Of a stretch of 64,000 bases of DNA, positions 8,481 through 17,495 are shown piece by piece. Each line of letters opens with the position of its first letter. The first letter of the stretch is position 1. The stretch is taken from assembly GCA_022825855.1 (NCBI GenBank), contig JAJDWB010000020.1, forward strand, positions 1-64,000, in the 5' to 3' direction. Source of the stretch: Dehalococcoidia bacterium (lineage in GTDB: Bacteria; Chloroflexota; Dehalococcoidia; Bin125). Both the position numbers and the translations under genes were made by a program. The notes below the pieces were generated by a model. That model saw only the letters and a list, made by a program, of their open reading frames with translations, had not been told where the DNA came from and made no database searches.

Positions 8481-9278
8481 GTGCTCGACGAGCCGCACGA
8501 AGAGCCCTGGCCCGGCTACGACCACCGTAGCGACCAGGCTGAAGTCGCCGCCTACCTCAATCCCGAGCAGTGGGCCGCGACGGAAGCGCTGCTCCGGGCG
8601 GCGCTGGCCGACTTGGTCGATCCTGAGCCGGAGATCGCCCTGAGGCGCATGCCCGAGCGGGACTGGCGCACCGCGTGGCACGATCACTTCAGTTTGGTGC
8701 GCATTCCCGGCGCGCGGCCGATCGTCGTCCGTCCGCCGCACATCGCCCACGACGCGAAGCCCGGCGAAGTCGTGATCGACCTCGTTCCCGGTCTGGCCTT
8801 CGGCACCGGCCAGCATCAGTCGACCAGGCTCTGCCTGCGCCTGCTGGGACAGCAGATCGCCGGCGGCGAGCGGGTGCTCGACGTTGGTACGGGCAGCGGC
8901 ATCCTTGCGGTCGCGGCGGCGCGGCTGGGCGCCGCAACCGTTGTCGCGACCGACATCGATCCGCTCGCCGTCGACGCCGCACGACAGACCGCGAGGCAGA
9001 ATCAGGCAGCCGATCGCATCGAGGTGCGCGAGGCCTCCATCCCCGGAACCGAGACCTTTGACCTGATTACGGCCAACCTCACGGCCGACATCCTGCAGTA
9101 CCTGGCTGCCGACCTGGCGACGGCGCTGCAGCCCCGGGGCCGCTTGATCGTCAGCGGACTGATCGAGACGCGCCTGGATGAGGTCGGCGAGACTCTGGCA
9201 GGCGTCGGACTGGAGCTGCTCGCGGTCGAGCGGGAGGACGAGTGGCGCGCGATGCTGCTGGAGAGCGCTGACCGCTAG
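8481..9278 (+). CDS. prmA: ribosomal protein L11 methyltransferase PrmA, N-terminal start uncertain
   Basis: PrmA trimethylates ribosomal protein L11 with S-adenosylmethionine. The methyltransferase core is clear: WHDHFSLVRI, LAFGTGQHQSTRLCL, the SAM loop DVGTGSGILAVAAARLGA and ITANLTADIL. The GTG given here is the first ATG/GTG/TTG in frame. However, the same frame is open upstream back into dnaJ, and its translation just before 8481 (AELAVAAWELAGVRHSSIEY) looks like the normal PrmA N-terminal domain. No ATG, GTG or TTG exists between 8043 and 8481 in this frame, so initiation may occur at a rare codon such as ATT (8367, overlapping the dnaJ stop) or CTG (8427). A sequencing indel is the other explanation. 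The hrcA-grpE-dnaK-dnaJ-prmA order is conserved in many bacteria. Confidence 0.9.
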   Translation: MLDEPHEEPWPGYDHRSDQAEVAAYLNPEQWAATEALLRAALADLVDPEPEIALRRMPERDWRTAWHDHFSLVRIPGARPIVVRPPHIAHDAKPGEVVIDLVPGLAFGTGQHQSTRLCLRLLGQQIAGGERVLDVGTGSGILAVAAARLGAATVVATDIDPLAVDAARQTARQNQAADRIEVREASIPGTETFDLITANLTADILQYLAADLATALQPRGRLIVSGLIETRLDEVGETLAGVGLELLAVEREDEWRAMLLESADR

Positions 9279-9291
9279 CGCCAATTCGCCC

Positions 9292-10071
9292 TTACCAGGC
9301 GGCGGACGCGCCGCCGTCGATGTTGATCGCGCAGCCGCTGATGAAGCTGGCCGCATCGGAGGCGAGGAAGACGAGCATGTTGGCCGCCTCCTCCGACGTG
9401 CCGATCCGCTTGACCGGAATGCCCTGACCGACCGTTTCGAGAAATTCCTCATAGGTCGCGTCGGGCATGCGCTGCTCGTGAAAGCCGTGCCACTGGGCCG
9501 ACTCGACCGACCCGATACAGGCTGCATTGACCAGGATCTGATCGGCGGCGACTTCCTTGCTCAGCGCCTTGCTCATCGCCAGTCCGGCGGCGCGCGAGGC
9601 CGCCGTGGGCATCGAGCCTGCGCCCGGCGTCTTGGAGCCGATGTTGAGCAGGTTGATAATCCGCCCGCCCCCGCGCTCGCGCATCAGCGGGATGCAGAGC
9701 TTGGCCAGGCGGATCGCGCCGTAGAGCTTGAGGTCCAGGTCGACCGCCCAGGTCTCGATCTCGTGCGACTCGATCCGGCCCGAGGATGATTGGCCGGCAT
9801 TGTTGATCAGGATGTCGACGCCGCCGAATCGCTCCACGGCTGTGTCGACCAGTCGGGCGCAGTCGCCGTCTGAGGTGACGTCCATTGATACGGCGGCGCA
9901 CTCGCCGCCGGCTGCCTCGACCTCGGCGCGGGCTTCATCCAGCGGAGCCTGACGCCGCGCGCCAATCACCACCGACGCGCCTTCCCTCGCCAGGACCACC
10001 GCCGTCGCTCGCCCGATGCCTTCTGATCCTCCGGTGACAATCGCCACCTTGCCCTGTAACCCAAGCTCCAT
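9292..10071 (-). CDS. SDR-family protein with altered catalytic tetrad
   Basis: This is a classical-length SDR (259 aa from the ATG at 10071; a longer frame upstream lacks the family's start). It has the NAD(P) motif TGGSEGIG (13-20), DVT near 64-66 and NNAG (90-93). The active-site segment is unusual. Where SDRs have Y-x-x-x-K, the sequence reads T-A-A-S-R (156-160), so both the catalytic Tyr and Lys are missing, although SKALSKE and INIDGG follow as normal. It therefore may bind nucleotide without standard dehydrogenase chemistry, or belong to a divergent SDR subgroup. It lies inverted between prmA and rsmE and is divergent from rsmE by 82 bp. Confidence 0.85.
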   Translation of the reverse strand: MELGLQGKVAIVTGGSEGIGRATAVVLAREGASVVIGARRQAPLDEARAEVEAAGGECAAVSMDVTSDGDCARLVDTAVERFGGVDILINNAGQSSSGRIESHEIETWAVDLDLKLYGAIRLAKLCIPLMRERGGGRIINLLNIGSKTPGAGSMPTAASRAAGLAMSKALSKEVAADQILVNAACIGSVESAQWHGFHEQRMPDATYEEFLETVGQGIPVKRIGTSEEAANMLVFLASDAASFISGCAINIDGGASAAW

Positions 10072-10153
10072 GACTCGTCGTCCAATCTGGTCAGAATCCG
10101 CTATTGTGCGTGTCCCAACGGAGTCTAGCGCTGGCCAGGGGAGGGGAGGCGGC

Positions 10154-10957
10154 ATGACCCAGCACGACGAAGACGCAAGCGCCGGAGAGTCCGTTGCCTC
10201 CGGACTCGTGCCCCGCTACTTCCTGGACGAGTCGGCCCGTGTCGAGGGCGACACCATCATCATCACCAGCGGCAAGGCCAACCGGCTCAAGCGAGTGATG
10301 CGAATCCGCCGCGACGACCCGCTGGAGTTGGTCCATCCGCCCAGCGATCGGCTCTATCACGCGGAAGTGGAACGCGTGACCCGCGACGAAGTGATCTGCA
10401 GGGTGGTCCAGTGCCGGCCGCTGCGTGAGCTGCCGCCGCCGCGGATCGTGATTTCGGCCTCGCTGATCCGACCGCAGCGCTACGACTTCATGATCGAGAA
10501 GGCGACCGAGCTGGGCGTCGACGAGATTCGGCCGGTCTGGTCGCAGCGGGCCCTGATCAAGGGCGACGCGAACCAGCGGCTGCATCGCTGGCGACGGCTC
10601 GCAACCGAGGCGGCCGAACAATGCCGGCGCGAATATCGGCCGACAATCTATCCGCCCGTGGAGGTCATCGACCTGATCCAGGAGGAACCCGAGCCGAACT
10701 CGCTGCGCCTGTTGGCCTCGGCGCTCGAACCGGACCAGCGAATCTTGCCGGTCTTCCAGCGCCGCCGAGACCGCGGCCAGCCGCCGCCCGATCGGGTGCA
10801 TCTGCTGATCGGACCGGAGGGCGGCTACACGCCCGAAGAGGCCGGCCTGGCCCGGGCCCATGGCTGGCTGCCAATTTCGCTCGGCAACCGACCGTTGCGT
10901 GCCGAGACCGCCGCCATCGTCGCGCTGGCGCTGACCCAGGAAGCGGCCAGGTCCTAG
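10154..10957 (+). CDS. rsmE: 16S rRNA (uracil-1498-N3)-methyltransferase RsmE
   Basis: RsmE (267 aa) methylates U1498 of 16S rRNA using SAM and has a SPOUT (knotted) fold. The N-terminal PUA-like part contains RYFLDE and HHVL-equivalent SGKANRLKRVMR. The C-terminal SPOUT domain has EKATELGVDEIRP, LLIGPEGGYTPEE and LGNRPLRAETAAI, the family signatures for cofactor binding. The ATG at 10154 is chosen because GGGGAGG precedes it and because it matches the family's N-terminus; upstream in-frame codons overlap the SDR gene. The stop overlaps the convergent M23 gene stop by a shared CTAG. Confidence 0.95.
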   Translation: MTQHDEDASAGESVASGLVPRYFLDESARVEGDTIIITSGKANRLKRVMRIRRDDPLELVHPPSDRLYHAEVERVTRDEVICRVVQCRPLRELPPPRIVISASLIRPQRYDFMIEKATELGVDEIRPVWSQRALIKGDANQRLHRWRRLATEAAEQCRREYRPTIYPPVEVIDLIQEEPEPNSLRLLASALEPDQRILPVFQRRRDRGQPPPDRVHLLIGPEGGYTPEEAGLARAHGWLPISLGNRPLRAETAAIVALALTQEAARS

Positions 10958-12099
10958 CTGCGGGCGAGGTTGGTCGACTTCAGCGCGTTGGCCGGGTTGA
11001 GGTCCTGGAACGGGTCGGGATACTCCAGCAACCGGATCCAGGGGAGCGGATTGACGGTCACTCCACGTACGACGACCTCCCAATGCAGGTGCGGCCCGGT
11101 GGCCAGTCCGGTGGCGCCCATCCGCCCGATCAGATCGCCCTGCTCCACGACCGTGCCCGAGGTTTGCAAGACCTCCGAGAGGTGGTAGTAGCCGGTGAAG
11201 ATGCCGGCCCCGTGATCGACGATGATCCCGTTGCCCCGCCGCCGCGTGCGGCCGGCCCAACTGACAACGCCGCTGTTGGCCGCCTTGATCGCCGCTCCGG
11301 TCTCGCCGCCAAAGTCCATCCCCGTGTGGTACTCGGAGATCGGGCCGCCGTTGAACGATCGCTGCTCGCCGTAGAGCGCCGTGATCTGGCCGTCGGCGGG
11401 AGGATTGAACACGCCCAGCCAGTGCAGTTCCGGCGACAACGTCGTCTGGAAGGGCCGTCGCGCGGACTCGTCGGCGCGGCGCACCGACGGATCCAGCAGG
11501 GCGGCGTTCGGGCCGTCGATCTGGATGTTGTCGATCGTCCACTCGTAGGCCACGATCTCGATCACGGTCTCCTGCCAGAGCAGTTGTTCGCCGCGCGGGC
11601 CCCAGACCGAGATGCCCAGCGCCTGTGGACCGACCTGGGCGTTGGCGTCGATGCCGAAGAATCCCACGAAGCGGTCCTCGCTGCGCAGCAGCGAGAAGGT
11701 CTGGCCCTGCCACCAGAGCGAGGCAGTCTCGGCGCCGGGCGCTTCGACCACGACCAGCACCGTCTCTCCCTGGGAGATCGGGCTGGGCATGACGTAGACC
11801 TGCGGCTCGGCAATCTCCTGCGCGACGACGATCTGTTCCTGAGCCGCCTGCGCCTGCGCTTGCCCGCCGTCCTGCTGGTCGGCCTGTGCCTGGGCTACCG
11901 GCGTGTCCGCGCCGTCGGGTGGGTCCGAGGCGGGAGGAGGCGCGACCTGGCGGCCGGTCGCAAAGGGATCGAGATCGTCGTCGCCGCAAGCCGTGAGCAA
12001 TAGCCCGGCGCCGACGCCGACGAAGACACGCAGCAGCGTGCGCCGGCTGAGTCGTACCGGACCGGTCACAATTCGCTCGGGATCAGCCGAATCCAGCAT
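10954..12099 (-). CDS. M23-family peptidase-like lipoprotein with twin-arginine-type signal
   Basis: The N-terminus holds an SRRTLLR twin-arginine-like motif, a hydrophobic stretch and the lipobox LLTAC (Cys about residue 38), so it is probably exported folded and lipid-anchored. A Gln/Ala-rich linker follows, then a beta-rich middle domain. The C-terminal LytM/M23 domain has YHTGMDFGG, the central NGIIVDHG segment and GPHLHWEV, which supply the zinc ligands, so the peptidase site looks intact. M23 enzymes cut peptide cross-links or act as morphogenesis factors. An alternative TTG start lies at 12108. It converges on rsmE and diverges from the MoxR gene. Confidence 0.9.
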   Translation of the reverse strand: MLDSADPERIVTGPVRLSRRTLLRVFVGVGAGLLLTACGDDDLDPFATGRQVAPPPASDPPDGADTPVAQAQADQQDGGQAQAQAAQEQIVVAQEIAEPQVYVMPSPISQGETVLVVVEAPGAETASLWWQGQTFSLLRSEDRFVGFFGIDANAQVGPQALGISVWGPRGEQLLWQETVIEIVAYEWTIDNIQIDGPNAALLDPSVRRADESARRPFQTTLSPELHWLGVFNPPADGQITALYGEQRSFNGGPISEYHTGMDFGGETGAAIKAANSGVVSWAGRTRRRGNGIIVDHGAGIFTGYYHLSEVLQTSGTVVEQGDLIGRMGATGLATGPHLHWEVVVRGVTVNPLPWIRLLEYPDPFQDLNPANALKSTNLARS

Positions 12100-12184
12100 C
12101 TCGACCAATCCACTTTACACACATCGGGTACGCTCACTGCAATTGCGCCAATCGCCGGGCGGACAGTTAGCGGAGAGCTTCGCG

Positions 12185-13135
12185 ATGGACGATCCCCGAA
12201 CCGTGTTGCTGAGCGTCGTCGCCAACGTCGAACGGGTGATTCTTGGCAAGACCCCTGAGGTCAGGCAAGCGGTAATCGCGCTCGTCGCCGACGGTCACTT
12301 GCTGATCGAGGACGTACCCGGCACCGGCAAGACGATGCTGGCGCGGGCCCTCGCTGTCTCGACCGGCTGCACCTTCAATCGCATCCAGTTCACGCCCGAC
12401 CTGCTGCCCTCGGACGTTACCGGCGTCTCGGTCTACAACCAGAAGACCCAGGACTTTGAGTGGCGCCAGGGTCCGATCTACTCCCAGATCGTGCTCGCCG
12501 ACGAGATCAACCGGGCCACGCCCAAGACCCAGTCGGCATTGCTGGAGGCGATGGAAGAGCGTCAGGTTACGGCCGACGGCGTGACACGGCAGTTGCCGCC
12601 GCCGTTCATGGTCATGGCGACCCAGAACCCGGTCGAGTACGAGGGCACCTTCCCGCTGCCCGAGGCGCAGCTCGACCGCTTCCTGCTGCGCATTCACCTG
12701 GGCTATCCCGACGCCAACGACGAGGTCGCGGTGCTTGAGGGCCAGCAGCAGCAGCACCCGATCCAGTCGCTCAGCCCGGTCACCTCGCCTGAGGAAGTCC
12801 GCGAGATTCACCGGGTCGCCCGCGATATCTGGGTGGACCCGCAACTCAAGCAGTACGCCGTGCAACTGGTCGCGGCGACCCGCTCGCACGAGGCGGTCTA
12901 CCTGGGCGCGTCGCCGCGCGGCTCGCTGGCGCTGTTCCGCTGCGCCCAGGCTTCGGCGCTGCTCTTCGGCCGCGACTATGTGATTCCCGACGACATCAAG
13001 ACCCTGGCCCATGCGGCGCTCGGGCACCGGATCATCCTCAGCCCCTCGGCGCAGGTGCGCAATCAGGACGCGCGCACGGTGATCGACGACGTGCTGGATC
13101 GCGTGCCGGTGCCGGGCGCCCGCGCGGCATCATGA
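12185..13135 (+). CDS. MoxR-family AAA+ ATPase (cluster 1)
   Basis: This 316-aa MoxR ATPase contains Walker [14 protein letters not shown], the MoxR-typical [17 protein letters not shown], Walker [27 protein letters not shown], sensor [22 protein letters not shown], and the lid domain. MoxR ATPases act as chaperone-like assembly factors and are almost always next to DUF58 and VWA or transglutaminase genes, as here. The ATG at 12185 matches the family start (an upstream open stretch is antisense to the lipoprotein gene), with GGAGAG upstream. A DUF58 gene follows after 59 bp. Confidence 0.95.
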   Translation: MDDPRTVLLSVVANVERVILGKTPEVRQAVIALVADGHLLIEDVPGTGKTMLARALAVSTGCTFNRIQFTPDLLPSDVTGVSVYNQKTQDFEWRQGPIYSQIVLADEINRATPKTQSALLEAMEERQVTADGVTRQLPPPFMVMATQNPVEYEGTFPLPEAQLDRFLLRIHLGYPDANDEVAVLEGQQQQHPIQSLSPVTSPEEVREIHRVARDIWVDPQLKQYAVQLVAATRSHEAVYLGASPRGSLALFRCAQASALLFGRDYVIPDDIKTLAHAALGHRIILSPSAQVRNQDARTVIDDVLDRVPVPGARAAS

Positions 13136-13194
13136 CCTGCCTATCCTGCGTCGGAGTCCGAACCCCGTAGGCGGCTTGCAGATCGGAACGGACC

Positions 13195-14631
13195 GTGCGC
13201 GGCCTCGGCGCAGCCATCGCCAGACCCTTCCGTCGCGCCTGGCGCGCGACCTTCGGTACCCGGCGCTCGCTGAGCATCGTCGTCACGCTGACGATTGTTG
13301 CGTTCGCCGTCGGCTTCGCCTCGAACTACTGGTTGCCGCAGCGGCTGGGCTACACGCTGCTCTTCGGTCTCGCCCTGGCCGCGCTCTGGACCTGGTCGTC
13401 GGGACAGGGCGTTCGCGTGCGCATGTCGCGGTCACGCGATCGGGTGCAGGCCGGCGAGTCGATCATCGAGCGCTTTGAGGTGATCAACGACTCCGCCATC
13501 CCCAAGCTCTGGCTGGAAGTGGCTGAGGAGTCCGACCTGCCGGGACACACGGCGCAGTTCGTCACGTCGCTCTCCCGCAGCAGCCATCGCAATTGGCGCG
13601 TGCAGACCACCTGTCACCGCCGAGGGGTCTTCAACCTGGGCCCGATCACGGTGCGCAGCTCGGACCCGTTCGACATCTTCAGCCGCGAGCTGCGCTTCGG
13701 GCATCGACGCGGGTTGGTCGTCTATCCGCGCGCGCTGGAGCTGCCCCGCTACTCCGCGCCGCCGGCCAATCTGCCCGGCGAGGGGCGCTTCCGCCGGCGC
13801 ACGCATTATGTCACTCCGAACGCTTCGGGCATCCGCGACTACGAGGCGGGCGACTCGGTCAACCGCATTCACTGGAAGAGCAGCCTGCGCACCGGTTCGC
13901 TCAAGGTCAAGACGTTCGAGCTCGACCCGGCCTCGCACCTGTGGGTGATCCTCGACCTCTCCAGCCAGGATCACATCGGCAGCGGCGACGATGCGACGAT
14001 CGAGACGGCCGTGACCGTGGCGGCCTCGGTCGTGCGGCTGTTCATCAACCAGAACCGCTCTGTCGGGCTGATGATGTTCGGTGAGCGTCTGGACGTGATC
14101 GAGCCGGATCGCGGTTCCCAGCACTTCGGCCGCATACTCGAATCGCTGGCCGTCGCTCAACCGGTCGGAACCGTGCCGGTCGCCTCGATCCTCTATCAAC
14201 AGTCGCGGCGCTGGGGCCGCCATACGACCGTGATCGTGGTCACGGCGTCGACCGATCCGCGCTGGCAGGGGGCGATCCGCACCCTGACTCATCGCGGCGT
14301 GAAGGTCGCGGTCGCGCTGCTCGATCTCGAGTCGTGGGGCGGACGCGCCGGCGCCGCCGGCACGGCGGCTGAGCTTCGCGCCCTGGGTGTCCAGGTCAAC
14401 GTGATTCGCCAGGGCGACTACATCCCGGCGGTGATGGTCGGACAGATTCCGGGCGGGCCGATGATGAGCGGCGCGGCGGCGTCGGCCGCTGCCATGTCCG
14501 CCGGCGCAGCCAACGGCGCCGACGGCGCCGCCGCGACCGCGCAGATGGACCTGGAAGAAGTGGGCGCGGCGACCCGAGGGGGCGATGCCGGGTACGCGGC
14601 CGCCCCCGACGACGAGGCGGCCCTGCAATGA
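13195..14631 (+). CDS. DUF58 membrane-anchored protein (cluster 1)
   Basis: This 478-aa protein starts with a GTG and has two N-terminal hydrophobic helices (about 25-45 and 50-65). It then has a beta-sandwich region (RFEVINDSAIPKLWLEV, CHRRGVFNLGPITV), and the DUF58 core GIRDYEAGDSVNRIHWKSSLRTG, followed by a VWA-like domain beginning LWVILDLSSQDH. The C-terminus is a low-complexity Ala/Gly/Met tail (about residues 420-478). DUF58 proteins pair with MoxR ATPases in cell-envelope or stress modules. The gene overlaps the transglutaminase-like gene by ATGA, indicating translational coupling. Confidence 0.93.
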   Translation: MRGLGAAIARPFRRAWRATFGTRRSLSIVVTLTIVAFAVGFASNYWLPQRLGYTLLFGLALAALWTWSSGQGVRVRMSRSRDRVQAGESIIERFEVINDSAIPKLWLEVAEESDLPGHTAQFVTSLSRSSHRNWRVQTTCHRRGVFNLGPITVRSSDPFDIFSRELRFGHRRGLVVYPRALELPRYSAPPANLPGEGRFRRRTHYVTPNASGIRDYEAGDSVNRIHWKSSLRTGSLKVKTFELDPASHLWVILDLSSQDHIGSGDDATIETAVTVAASVVRLFINQNRSVGLMMFGERLDVIEPDRGSQHFGRILESLAVAQPVGTVPVASILYQQSRRWGRHTTVIVVTASTDPRWQGAIRTLTHRGVKVAVALLDLESWGGRAGAAGTAAELRALGVQVNVIRQGDYIPAVMVGQIPGGPMMSGAAASAAAMSAGAANGADGAAATAQMDLEEVGAATRGGDAGYAAAPDDEAALQ

Positions 14632-17486
14632 ACCGCCCGCCGCAGCAGAACCCGACCGAGCAGCCCGACGCGCCGGCCACGCTGGCGGCCGAGGCCGAGC
14701 GCAGCTTCTTCGCCAGAAGGAGCTCGACCGAGACCCTCGTCGTCTCGGGCGAAGCGCGCTCCTTCTCCAGGACGCAGCGGCTGATGGAAGCGACGATCAC
14801 CTTCGGCATCCTGCTGCTCGTCGCGCTCTCCACCGCCAACAGCATCTACGTCGCCAACTGGGTCGACGACATGCCCGACCTGCGCGTCACGGCGACCGCC
14901 GGCGTGCTGCTGGCGCTGATCGTGGGACGGGTTCGGCGGATTCGCTTCAGTCTGGCGCTGCTAATCGGCTTCCTGGTCGGCGGACTGATCATCATGGCCC
15001 AGATCACCCAGCTCGAGACGCTGGGCGGACAGCCGCTGTTCTGGGATCGATTCACCGACTTCGGCTTCCGCTTCCAGGACTGGTTCAATCAGGCGTTCAG
15101 CTCCGGGCTGACGACGGACAACCTGCCCTTCGTCTTCTTTACCGACGTGTTCGTCTTTGTCGCCTCGTTCCTCGGGGCCTACGCAGTGGCGCGCTGGCGG
15201 AACCCGTGGATCGCGATGATCCTGCTCGGCGCGCTGCTCGCCGTCAACGTCTCCTATCTCTCCGACCGCCAGTGGAATCTCTCCTACGGCTTTTTCCTGA
15301 CCGGCGCGATGCTGCTGCTGATGCGCGCCTCGCTGTTGCGGCGCATGGACCGCTGGCGGGTGCAGGGCTCGGCCTACCCGGACTGGATCTCGCTCTCCTT
15401 CCTCGGCGCGACGTTCATGGCCATCGTGCTGCTGCTCACACTGTCCCGGGTGCTGCCCAGGCCCGACGAATCGCAGGCGCTGGAAGATGCCTGGGCGGCG
15501 ATCGCCGAGCCGTTTGAGGGCCTCAACGACGACTTCCGCCGGCTCTTCAGCGGGATCGATTCGCGCCGCGGCGTGCCGGTCCACTCGTTCGACGATTTCC
15601 TCGTCATGCAGGGCGACATCGATCCGGGCGACGCGATCGTCATGCGCGCAGCCGCCACAGAGCCGGGACTGTTACGCGGCGCTGCCTACGACGAGTACAC
15701 CGGGCGCGGCTGGCGCCAGTCACCGTCGGTCTCCAGGACCGTGCCCGAACTGGAGCCGATCAGCGGCACGAAACCGACCGACGACACCTCGCTCGAGGAC
15801 GGCGGCGGAGTGATCGCCTCCGATTACATCGACCGACGCCCGGTCGCCGCCCAGATTTCCGTCGAGCGATCGCCGGCCGTGCTCTTCTCGTTCGGCGCGC
15901 CGGTGCTGGCCAACAAGGACACTCGGGTGGACACGCTGGCCTCGGTCGACTTCGAGATTGACTTTTCCGACACCTCGCGCTTTGCCGGGACCGACCTGGA
16001 GCCGGCCCTGAGCGCGATCGCCGACCGGATCGCCGCCGGCAACGCCGATCCCGACGACGACATCGAGTCACCCTCGGCCGACGAAGTGGCGACGTACGTG
16101 CCGACGCAGTACTCGCTGATCGAGGTCGATGTCGACTCGACCAGCGGTCTGCCGGTCGGTCTGCTGCTGCGCTCCAACCCGGAGGAGACCGACGTGCTCT
16201 CGCTGCGCCCGCTGCAGCGACGAGTGCGGGCCGGGTTCACCTACCAGATCACGGGCACGGTCTCGGGAGCGAACGAAGAGGCGCTGTCCGGCGCCGGCGA
16301 CGACTATCCGCTGTGGGTGACCGAGACGTTCCTGCAACTGCCGGACTACGACGAGGAAGAGCGGGCCAATCTCGACAGCCTGGTAGCCACCATCGCCGGC
16401 AGTTTCAACCTGGGGCCCGACCCCGAGCGCGCCGACGGCGGCTACAACCCGTATGCGATCGCCGCGGCCGTCGAGACATACCTGCGCTCGGCGCCGGCGG
16501 TCGACGAAGAGGGTCGCATCATTCGCAACGAGGACGGCGAACCGGTCCCGCTGTATCCCTTGACCACCGAGATTGAACTGCCGCCGGCCAAGTCGGACGC
16601 GGTCTACTGGTTCCTGTTCGAGAACTGGGAGGATGGCCGTCCGATCGGCGGCTACTACGACTACCACGCCTCCTCGATGGCGATCCTCTTGCGCGTCGCC
16701 GGCGTGCCGGCGAGGATCGCGACGGGCTTTGTCCTGAGCGGCAACAACTTTGACGACCGGACGCAGAACTACATCGTGCGCGGCCACGATTCCTACGCCT
16801 GGGTCGAGGTCTACTTCCCCAACTACGGCTGGGTCGACTTCGACCCGACCCCCAGCACTTCGGCCGACGAGGCGCTGGCCTCGATCGCGGGCGGCGGCGC
16901 AGGCGTGCGGCGGATCGCGGCGCAACGGCTGACCACGCCGCGCTTCGACCTGCGTCCCGGCGTCGGCGGCGGACCGCTGACCGATGTCGAACTGACCGAC
17001 ATCCTGCAATACCTGGCGGCAGGCACGATTCCCGGCGAAGGCGGAGCGCTGAGCGAGGGTCCGAGCAAGTGGATCTGGCTGGGCCCGACGATCGGCGCGG
17101 CCGTCTTCGTGGGAGCCCTGCTGCTCATCTGGTTGATCTGGCGGCTGTCGCTGCGCGGCCTCGAGCCGACCGCGCGACTCTGGGTCTCGGCCTCGCGACT
17201 GGCCCGCTGGATCGGCGTGCGCGCCGAACCGTCGACGACGCCGCAGGAACATGCCCGCGCGATCGACGGCGCGCTGGGGCTCGGCGACCTCGCGCTCGAC
17301 CTCGCCAATCGCTACACGGCGACGCGCTTCGGCCGCAAGTCGCTGAGCGATGTGGAGCGCGCAGAGACGATCGAGATCTGGAAGCGCCTGCGCGCCGGCC
17401 TGATTCGATCCGCCTTGCGAATTCCGGCGCGACCCGCGGCGGCGGACGACGAAATGGAATCGGCGCCGGCGCCTGCCGGCGACTGA
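14628..17486 (+). CDS. TgpA-type membrane transglutaminase-like protein with Cys and His replaced by Tyr
   Basis: The 952-aa protein has a run of about six N-terminal membrane helices (residues 45-280), a large extracytoplasmic region, a transglutaminase-like domain (about 640-745), a further membrane helix (about 820-845) and a C-terminal DUF4129-like segment (QEHARAIDG to WKRLRAGLI). The transglutaminase landmarks are present (LLRVAGVPARIATGF, AWVEVYFPNYGWVDFDPTPST). However, the catalytic Cys is Tyr677 (GYYDYHAS against the usual GxCExFAS) and the catalytic His is Tyr723 (DSYAWVEV). Only the Asp (739) remains. It is thus predicted to be a non-catalytic scaffold. Third gene of the MoxR-DUF58-transglutaminase unit. 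Confidence 0.92.
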   Translation: MNRPPQQNPTEQPDAPATLAAEAERSFFARRSSTETLVVSGEARSFSRTQRLMEATITFGILLLVALSTANSIYVANWVDDMPDLRVTATAGVLLALIVGRVRRIRFSLALLIGFLVGGLIIMAQITQLETLGGQPLFWDRFTDFGFRFQDWFNQAFSSGLTTDNLPFVFFTDVFVFVASFLGAYAVARWRNPWIAMILLGALLAVNVSYLSDRQWNLSYGFFLTGAMLLLMRASLLRRMDRWRVQGSAYPDWISLSFLGATFMAIVLLLTLSRVLPRPDESQALEDAWAAIAEPFEGLNDDFRRLFSGIDSRRGVPVHSFDDFLVMQGDIDPGDAIVMRAAATEPGLLRGAAYDEYTGRGWRQSPSVSRTVPELEPISGTKPTDDTSLEDGGGVIASDYIDRRPVAAQISVERSPAVLFSFGAPVLANKDTRVDTLASVDFEIDFSDTSRFAGTDLEPALSAIADRIAAGNADPDDDIESPSADEVATYVPTQYSLIEVDVDSTSGLPVGLLLRSNPEETDVLSLRPLQRRVRAGFTYQITGTVSGANEEALSGAGDDYPLWVTETFLQLPDYDEEERANLDSLVATIAGSFNLGPDPERADGGYNPYAIAAAVETYLRSAPAVDEEGRIIRNEDGEPVPLYPLTTEIELPPAKSDAVYWFLFENWEDGRPIGGYYDYHASSMAILLRVAGVPARIATGFVLSGNNFDDRTQNYIVRGHDSYAWVEVYFPNYGWVDFDPTPSTSADEALASIAGGGAGVRRIAAQRLTTPRFDLRPGVGGGPLTDVELTDILQYLAAGTIPGEGGALSEGPSKWIWLGPTIGAAVFVGALLLIWLIWRLSLRGLEPTARLWVSASRLARWIGVRAEPSTTPQEHARAIDGALGLGDLALDLANRYTATRFGRKSLSDVERAETIEIWKRLRAGLIRSALRIPARPAAADDEMESAPAPAGD

Positions 17487-17495
17487 GCCCGCCGG

